Shown: positions 1 through 4,469 of the stretch, one piece after another
How the letters are laid out: every line of letters begins with the position of its first letter
How positions within the stretch are numbered: position 1 is the stretch's first letter
Source of the DNA: Verrucomicrobiota bacterium
GTDB lineage: Bacteria > Verrucomicrobiota > Verrucomicrobiia > Limisphaerales > UBA9464
Length of the DNA stretch: 5,959 nt
Reading direction: 5' to 3'
NCBI GenBank assembly: GCA_026397675.1
Contig: JAPLUH010000180.1
Location: forward strand, 1 to 5,959
Notes under the pieces: generated by a model
The model's database searches: none
The model's input: the letters and a program-made list of their open reading frames with translations, nothing else
What the model was told of the DNA's origin: nothing
Program-made: the position numbers and the translations under genes

Positions 1-1
1 C

Positions 2-763
2 TCCAGTCGGGCGATGGTGCCGACCCTCATTCCGCACACCCCGACAAACTATGTCGGCTGGGACATGTCGGTGCCCGACCAGTACCGGGCCGATCACTTC
101 ATTCGCGAACTCAAGGCCTTCGAAGCCAGCGGTGCACTGCCGAACCTCATTCTCATTTGCCTGCCCAATGACCACACCAGTGGCACCTCCGCAGGCCAAC
201 CCACGCCGGCCTCCTGCGTCGCCGACAATGACTTGGCCTTCGGTCGCATCGTTGAAGCGGTCAGTCACAGCCAGTTCTGGAAGGAGACCCTCATTTTGGG
301 CATCGAAGACGATCCCCAAGCCGGTTGGGACCACGTCAGCGGCTACCGGACCACGGCGTTTTGCGTCAGCCCCTACAACCGGCGCGGTGCAGTGGTCTCG
401 ACCCAGTACAACACCACCAGCCTCATCCGCACCATGGAGCAGGTGCTGGGCATGAAGCCCATGAACCAGTTCGACGCCAGCGCCACGCCGATGTTCGACT
501 GCTTCCAGGACACCCCCGATTTCACTCCGTACACCGCGGTGCCCAACACCGTGCCGCTCGACCAGATGAATCCGCCCGCCAAGGCCCTCTTGAATCCCAT
601 CTTGCGGCGCGATGCTGAGGTCTCGGCTCGCCTCAATTTCCGCGAAGTGGACAAGGCCCCGGAAGACGTCTTGAACCGCATCTTGTGGAATGCCCTAGCC
701 GGCACGGATCGTCCCTATCCGGAATGGGCCACCACCCCGGATGCTGACGACGACGACGATTAG
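2..763 (+). CDS. Phosphoesterase, C-terminal part (alkaline phosphatase-like, of the YncE/phosphatase fusion type); 5' end outside window
   Basis: The reading frame is open from base 2, so the ATG at 14 is probably internal and the gene begins upstream. Numbering from that ATG, the visible 249 residues contain LPNDHTSGT (50-58), VADNDLAFGRIVEAVS (69-84), an FWKETLILGIEDDPQ stretch (88-102) with an acidic EDD, DHVSGYRT (106-113), and the C-terminal block LGMKPMNQFDASATPMFDCF (145-164). These blocks match the phosphoesterase family (PF04185-like) as found behind YncE-type beta-propellers in bifunctional proteins. Members are usually exported and are predicted metal-dependent phosphate-ester hydrolases; substrate unknown. 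The EDD and DH residues are the likely metal ligands (inference). The N-terminal propeller, signal peptide and nucleophile would lie left of the window and cannot be checked. The protein ends in an acidic DADDDDD tail. A zinc-ribbon gene follows after 18 bases, probably in the same transcript. The family call is fairly sure, the fusion architecture less so. Confidence 0.82.
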   Translation, partial: SSRAMVPTLIPHTPTNYVGWDMSVPDQYRADHFIRELKAFEASGALPNLILICLPNDHTSGTSAGQPTPASCVADNDLAFGRIVEAVSHSQFWKETLILGIEDDPQAGWDHVSGYRTTAFCVSPYNRRGAVVSTQYNTTSLIRTMEQVLGMKPMNQFDASATPMFDCFQDTPDFTPYTAVPNTVPLDQMNPPAKALLNPILRRDAEVSARLNFREVDKAPEDVLNRILWNALAGTDRPYPEWATTPDADDDDD

Positions 764-781
764 CCCCATGCTGCCCGTCCA

Positions 782-1084
782 ATGAGCGACGAGGCGTTTC
801 GTCCCCCGGGGGATTGTCCGGTCTGTGGCGAGTTTGTTCCGCGCAAGGCCGTGGCCTGCGCCGGGTGCGGCGCCTCGCGGGATTCGGGCTGGAACGAAGA
901 AGCCAGCGTCTCGGGCCTCGACCTGCCCAACGACGAGGAGTTCGACTACGACGACTTTGTCGCCCGTGAGTTTGGTCAGGGGCGTCCCAAGAAACCCGAT
1001 CGCCGACGGTTCTGGACTGTCGTCGGGTTGGTGCTCATCGCGGCCATGGCGGCTTCTTTATTAGCGATTTTTCGATGGCACTGA
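782..1084 (+). CDS. Small zinc-ribbon protein with C-terminal membrane anchor
   Basis: This 100-residue protein has an N-terminal zinc ribbon, CPVCG (C12, C15) and CAGCG (C26, C29), which is the usual four-cysteine zinc site. A GWNEEA motif (36-41) follows, then an acidic, aromatic linker GLDLPNDEEFDYDDFVAREFG (45-65), a basic patch RPKKPDRRR (68-76) and one hydrophobic helix at about 78-96. The basic patch before the helix predicts a cytoplasmic zinc ribbon with a C-terminal tail anchor. From memory, similar ribbon-linker-helix proteins recur in Verrucomicrobiota, where they are annotated only as zinc-ribbon or hypothetical proteins; no function is known to me. The ATG at 782 lacks a clear ribosome binding site, but it is the only sensible start, since the ribbon begins at residue 12. 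It lies 18 bases after the phosphoesterase stop, so co-transcription is likely. Confidence 0.85.
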   Translation: MSDEAFRPPGDCPVCGEFVPRKAVACAGCGASRDSGWNEEASVSGLDLPNDEEFDYDDFVAREFGQGRPKKPDRRRFWTVVGLVLIAAMAASLLAIFRWH

Positions 1085-1211
1085 GTGCCCGATAACGCCG
1101 CGGGAAACTGGTAAAAACCTTCATCCATGCACCCGTTGACAAAATGAGCCCAGGTTTCGACCAAGGGAGACCGGGCATCGCGAAGATCGCAGGTGCACCC
1201 TCTCTTCAGCC
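1085..1211. other. Intergenic gap between zinc-ribbon and single-haem genes
   Basis: This 127-base gap should hold the promoter and leader of the downstream gene. A perfect TTGACA hexamer lies at 1136-1141, but no TATAAT-like hexamer sits 16-18 bases downstream (the sequence there is around GACCAA), so I do not call a promoter. A small perfect hairpin, GCGA-AGA-TCGC, occupies 1180-1190. No T-tract terminator is visible after the zinc-ribbon gene. No clear ribosome binding site precedes the ATG at 1212. Confidence 0.4.
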
Positions 1212-2531
1212 ATGAATTGTTGCCATCGAACCCGGTCCAGTCTTGGAGAGAACTGCTGGTGCAAGTTTTTGCGGCTTGGGTGTTTGTGGCTGCTGCTAGC
1301 TCCGGCGGTGTTCGGGGATTTTCAGGGGTCGACCCACTTGGTGGAGTTGGAGACCGACGCGCTGAAGTATTCCAAGGAAGCGAGCACGGGTCCCATGGCC
1401 CAGTTGATCCGAAAAATTGAGTCCGGAACGGTGCGCCTGGAGTGGCACGCCAAGTGGGGTTGGTTGCCCGCTTTCCAGAAGGCCTTGGGTGTGGACCCGT
1501 CGTCGCAAACATTGGTCTTCTCCAAGACGTCGCTGCAGCGCGAGCACATCCATCCGGGCAACCCGCGGGCCATTTTCTTTAGTGATGATGTCTACTTGGG
1601 CTATATCCCCGGTTCGCCATTGGTGGAGGTTTCCGAGGTGGATCCGCGCCTCGGTGCCGTTTTTTATGCGGTGGAGCAGAAGCCGACCGAGAAGCCGGTC
1701 ATTCAGCGAATCGATAATTGCCTGGAGTGCCATGCCTCGTCTCGGACCATGGGGGTTCCAGGGCACTTGTTCCGATCGGTGGAGACGGACCGTCAGGGGA
1801 TCATGGACTTATCAACCGGGATCGAGCCAGTGGATCACCGCACGCCCTTGTCCGATCGATGGGGTGGCTGGTATGTGACCGGGACGCATGGCGCAGCCCA
1901 GCACCGGGGCAACCGGATGGGGGATGATTTTGTTCAGGCCAAGACCACTCCTGCATTGGGTGGCAACAAGACCCGGCTCGACGAGTATTTCGATCCCTCA
2001 AAGTACCCCTCGGCCGGCAGCGACATCGCAGCCTTGATGGTGCTCGGTCATCAGGTGCACCTGCACAATTTCATCACCCGCGTTCACTACATGGCTGTCC
2101 AGCACTTGGCAGCCTATGGACATGTGGACTACCTCAAGTCGCCGGTCGAAGGCCTGGTGAAGCAATTGTTCATGGCCGAGGAGGTTTCCCTCGAGGATCC
2201 GGTCCGCGGCAATCCTGAGTTTGTCCGGGTCTTTGAGAAGGTGGGTCCGCGGGACCACACAGGGCGTTCTCTCCGCCAATTGGACTTGCAGACGCGTCTC
2301 TTCAAATACCCCTGCAGCTTCCTCATCCACTCCGAGGCCTTCCGCCGATTGCCCGATCCGCTCAAGCAGAAGATCTACCGTCGCATGGCCGAGGTGTTGA
2401 GCGGGGCCGATGCTTCGGAAGCCTTCCGTCGGTGGTCCGCCGACGATCGCGTGGCCGTCCGGGAAATCCTTACCGAAACGTTGGTGGATCTCCCGCCCGA
2501 CTGGAAGAGCCTGACTCGGCCCTCGCGCTGA
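1212..2531 (+). CDS. Exported single-haem (CxxCH) protein of unknown function
   Basis: This is a 439-residue protein with a hydrophobic leader at about 20-34 (FLRLGCLWLLLAPAVFG), likely a Sec signal with cleavage near G35. One covalent haem c motif, CLECH, lies at 170-174 (bases 1719-1733). Around it are FFSDDVYLGYIPGSPLVEVSEVD (122-144), ASSRTMGVPGHLFRSV (175-190), DHRTPL (208-213), DRWGGWYVTGTHG (215-227) and a histidine-rich helix LGHQVHLHNFITRVHYMAVQH (278-298). I recognise this arrangement from proteins annotated as hypothetical or cytochrome c-like in Planctomycetota, Verrucomicrobiota and Acidobacteriota. No enzymatic role is established to my knowledge. It is not a small class I cytochrome c, as the haem site is mid-protein in a much larger fold. 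Export to the periplasm fits haem attachment. The start is uncertain: the first 19 residues are cysteine-rich and poorly signal-like, and no ribosome binding site is clear, so a TTG at codon 20 (1269) is an alternative. It converges on the HAD gene with a 6-base gap. Confidence 0.85.
   Translation: MNCCHRTRSSLGENCWCKFLRLGCLWLLLAPAVFGDFQGSTHLVELETDALKYSKEASTGPMAQLIRKIESGTVRLEWHAKWGWLPAFQKALGVDPSSQTLVFSKTSLQREHIHPGNPRAIFFSDDVYLGYIPGSPLVEVSEVDPRLGAVFYAVEQKPTEKPVIQRIDNCLECHASSRTMGVPGHLFRSVETDRQGIMDLSTGIEPVDHRTPLSDRWGGWYVTGTHGAAQHRGNRMGDDFVQAKTTPALGGNKTRLDEYFDPSKYPSAGSDIAALMVLGHQVHLHNFITRVHYMAVQHLAAYGHVDYLKSPVEGLVKQLFMAEEVSLEDPVRGNPEFVRVFEKVGPRDHTGRSLRQLDLQTRLFKYPCSFLIHSEAFRRLPDPLKQKIYRRMAEVLSGADASEAFRRWSADDRVAVREILTETLVDLPPDWKSLTRPSR
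1719..1733 (+). other. CxxCH haem c attachment site in the exported single-haem protein
   Basis: The codons TGC CTG GAG TGC CAT encode C170-L-E-C173-H174. The two cysteines would form thioethers to haem and the histidine would be the proximal ligand. It is the only CxxCH in this protein. The distal ligand cannot be assigned from sequence; histidines at 280, 283, 285, 292 and 298 and nearby methionines are candidates. Confidence 0.8.
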
Positions 2532-2537
2532 TCGATG

Positions 2538-3323
2538 TTAGTGAGTCTGGCCGAGCCAAGCCCAGACGTCCGCGGGTTCGTGGTAGTCAGGGATGGCATA
2601 GTCGGCACCGGCCTCGGCAAGGCGCAGGAGTTTGGATTCATCCCAACGGCCCGAGTGCCAGTGTTCTTCGTCTGCGGCCACCGCGATGGCCCGACCTCCG
2701 ATCGCCTTGGTTTCGGAGATTTCCACCGCACCATCCCCGAAGGAGACCAGCGAACGGAGCGGATCCAAGCCATGGGCTTCGACAATGCTCCGGAGGGCGT
2801 TCCGCTTGTGGAAGGAGGTATCGGTCAGGCCGGTGGGTCCGTAGATGCGTTGGTCGAAAAAGTCGCGAACTCCCAGGCAATCCACCTCGGCAGACACGGC
2901 GGGCCGTGGCGTTCCACTGACAATATGCAGCGTGGCACCGGCCTGACGGAAGTGCTCTAGGAAGGCGCGCGCGCCGCGCACCATGTAATGGTCGGCCGTG
3001 TGGGTTCCATCGTGGATCGAATCCATGCGCTGGCGAATTAATAGACCGAGCCGTCCCTGAAAATCCTCCTGATAACGTTCGGTATGCCACGGGGTGCCGC
3101 CACGTTCAGTGACTAGGGCCCCGAGGCGTTCCATCTGATGGATGCTGGGTCGGCCATTGAGCGCCCAAATTTCCTGGTGAGCGATGGCCGAACGGCTGTC
3201 CACCGATTCGTCCGGGGCAGGGGGCAGGTGCTCCAGCCATTGCTGCAGCATTACTTCACCCCAACCGGCGCGAATGAACGACAGGGTTCCGTCCCAGTCG
3301 AAGACAATATGCAGGGAGTTCAT
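2538..3323 (-). CDS. HAD-superfamily hydrolase, probable sugar- or metabolite-phosphate phosphatase
   Basis: This 261-residue cytoplasmic protein has all four HAD motifs. Motif I is DWDGTL (9-14), with D9 the expected nucleophile and D11 the general acid/base. Motif II is S136 in HIVSGT (133-138). Motif III is K173 in FHKRNAL. Motif IV is GDGAVEISETK (196-206), with D197 and E201 as likely magnesium ligands. Residues of about 15-115 between motifs I and II form a helical C1-type cap, which sets substrate choice. The GDGxVEI...K..GG.A..VA.DE pattern (196-220) resembles HAD proteins that I recall from carbohydrate gene sets next to Gfo/Idh/MocA enzymes or sugar kinases. The ATG start is one base after the oxidoreductase stop (TGACATG), with no evident ribosome binding site of its own, so translational coupling is likely. 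The substrate is unknown. A phosphatase is most likely; a phosphoglucomutase or dehalogenase is less likely. Confidence 0.88.
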   Translation of the reverse strand: MNSLHIVFDWDGTLSFIRAGWGEVMLQQWLEHLPPAPDESVDSRSAIAHQEIWALNGRPSIHQMERLGALVTERGGTPWHTERYQEDFQGRLGLLIRQRMDSIHDGTHTADHYMVRGARAFLEHFRQAGATLHIVSGTPRPAVSAEVDCLGVRDFFDQRIYGPTGLTDTSFHKRNALRSIVEAHGLDPLRSLVSFGDGAVEISETKAIGGRAIAVAADEEHWHSGRWDESKLLRLAEAGADYAIPDYHEPADVWAWLGQTH

Positions 3324-3324
3324 G

Positions 3325-4359
3325 TCAGAGGGTTACAGGCAACCCGGTGCGGATTGATTCGGCTTCGGCCTCGCAGACGGCGACGGCGGCTGCGCCGTCG
3401 TCGGCGGTGACCACCGTCGGTGCCTTGCCGGCGCGGATGGAGTCCACGAAGTGTTGGATTTGACCCGCGTAGCCGTTGGGCCCGTCGAGCTTCAAGGTCT
3501 CCGCGGGCTGGCCTTCCACATAGCGGCGGAGGGCCTCGGTGCCGCGAGACGAGTCATAGTCGAGGGTGGCTCGTTCGAGCACCACGGTGTAGGCCATGCA
3601 AAACCCGAAACCCGGGGTCATGGCCCAACTGCCCTCGGCACTCACCACCGCACCGCTGGCGGTGTCGTACTGAGAGACGACATGGTCGATGCCGCCGCTG
3701 ACTTTGGTATGGCCTCGCGAAAAGACTCTGGACGGGTGCCCGAAGCAGTGCCGAATGAAGTCGACGTCGTGGATATGCAAGTCGAGCAAGGCCCCGCCGG
3801 AGTCGGCTGCAGTTAAGAAGTGCCCGTGTCCCCAGCCCGGTGCCTGGGCCACTCGGCGGAACCGGGCGCTCAGCACTCGGCCGTATTGCCCGCCCACGAT
3901 GGCGTCGTGGGCGGCCTGCCATTCTGGCCAGAAGCGCAGGCACATCGCCGGCATGAGGAAGACACCGCGGGCGGCGGCTTCGCGGGCCGCGTCGGCCAAA
4001 CGCCGGCCTTCCTCGGCCGTGCGGGTCATGGGCTTTTCCACCAGCACGTGCGTGCCGGCCTTCAGCGCGGCGATAGCCAGTTCAATATGGGTCTTGGTTG
4101 GCGTGGTGATGTCCACGATGTGGATGGCCGGGTCTGCCAGGAATTCGGAGACATCCCGGTAGGCGCGCACCTGTGTCATGTCCAACCGCACCCCGTTGGG
4201 GTCGCCCACGTTGCCGCCGACTCGGGTGAGGTCGCCATCTAGGTTGCGTCCGCTGGGGTTGCAAATGGCACCCACCGAGGTACCGGGCACATGGGCCAGC
4301 GCCTGAATGTGGGTCGCGGCCATGAATCCCAGCCCCAGGAATCCGAATTGCAGTGTCAT
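3325..4359 (-). CDS. Gfo/Idh/MocA family NAD(P)-dependent oxidoreductase
   Basis: This 344-residue protein begins MTLQFGFLGLGFMA, placing the Rossmann dinucleotide-binding loop GLGFMAATH at 9-17, where the family normally has it. The frame is open further upstream, but that extension is low-complexity and has only a TTG start, so I chose the ATG at 4359. Other marks are DITTPTKTH (83-91), the family signature EKP (108-110) with likely catalytic K109, and SGGALLDLHIHDVD (187-200), where D193 and H197 match the usual catalytic or substrate-binding pair. Length is typical of the family. These enzymes oxidise or reduce a hydroxyl of sugars, inositols or related polyols with NAD(P), and some act in epimerisation or glycosidase chemistry. 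The substrate cannot be deduced here. No signal peptide is present, so it is cytoplasmic. It is the first gene of a two-gene unit with the HAD hydrolase and is divergent from the DUF1549 gene. Confidence 0.92.
   Translation of the reverse strand: MTLQFGFLGLGFMAATHIQALAHVPGTSVGAICNPSGRNLDGDLTRVGGNVGDPNGVRLDMTQVRAYRDVSEFLADPAIHIVDITTPTKTHIELAIAALKAGTHVLVEKPMTRTAEEGRRLADAAREAAARGVFLMPAMCLRFWPEWQAAHDAIVGGQYGRVLSARFRRVAQAPGWGHGHFLTAADSGGALLDLHIHDVDFIRHCFGHPSRVFSRGHTKVSGGIDHVVSQYDTASGAVVSAEGSWAMTPGFGFCMAYTVVLERATLDYDSSRGTEALRRYVEGQPAETLKLDGPNGYAGQIQHFVDSIRAGKAPTVVTADDGAAAVAVCEAEAESIRTGLPVTL
3381..3400 (-). repeat. Perfect 8-bp inverted repeat inside the 3' end of the oxidoreductase gene
   Basis: Arms CGACGGCG (3381-3388) and CGCCGTCG (3393-3400) flank a 4-base loop, giving a GC-rich hairpin within codons for D321 to V326. 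It sits about 55 bases before the coupled stop/start with the HAD gene. No T-tract follows, so it is not a classical terminator. The Ala/Gly/Asp codons of this segment could create it by chance. Confidence 0.45.
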
Positions 4360-4469
4360 TGGCTCTAGGCAATCACGGGCCGCAGTCGAAGACAATCGGG
4401 GAGGGAACTCGGTATGAACCTCTTCTCGTCCGCAGTTTGCGCTTCCGGTCCGACGCTGGGCGGGGTGCA
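4360..4469. promoter_or_regulatory. Divergent intergenic region, presumed to hold promoters for both flanking genes
   Basis: These 110 bases separate the start codons of two outward-facing genes, the oxidoreductase (-) and the DUF1549 protein (+), so promoters for both should lie here or just inside the genes. For the + direction a weak candidate is AAGACA (4389-4394), 18 bases, then TATGAA (4413-4418), each 4 of 6 matches to the sigma-70 consensus. I see no convincing pair for the - direction and no clear operator palindrome. The GGGCGGGG stretch at 4458-4465 could serve as the ribosome binding site for the ATG at 4470. Confidence 0.35.

Noticed and set aside
744..760. GAC codon run at the end of the phosphoesterase as a microsatellite
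   Set aside because: Only four GAC copies plus GAT; it gives a short acidic tail and is too short to call a repeat.
768..785. Five-codon open frame ATG...TGA overlapping the zinc-ribbon start (ATGA)
   Set aside because: It could mimic a coupling leader peptide, but it is too short and has no ribosome binding site; chance is the simplest explanation.
1136..1164. Perfect TTGACA hexamer as a promoter for the single-haem gene
   Set aside because: No TATAAT-like hexamer occurs at 16-18 bases spacing; a single hexamer match is weak evidence, and sigma-factor consensus in this lineage is uncertain.
976..1512. Open minus-strand frame of 178 codons across the zinc-ribbon and single-haem genes
   Set aside because: It overlaps two well-supported plus-strand genes and its translation is Pro/Thr/Ser-rich in the overlapped parts with no recognisable domain, as expected for a shadow frame in GC-rich DNA.
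2964..2975. 12-base GC palindrome with alternating CG inside the HAD gene
   Set aside because: It encodes ordinary Arg-Gly-Ala-Arg-Ala codons within a well-supported domain; alternating GC runs are expected at this base composition.
3138..3410. Plus-strand frame ending in an arginine-rich tail
   Set aside because: It is antisense to the HAD and oxidoreductase genes and its Arg run only reflects the GAC/GGC-rich codons on the other strand.
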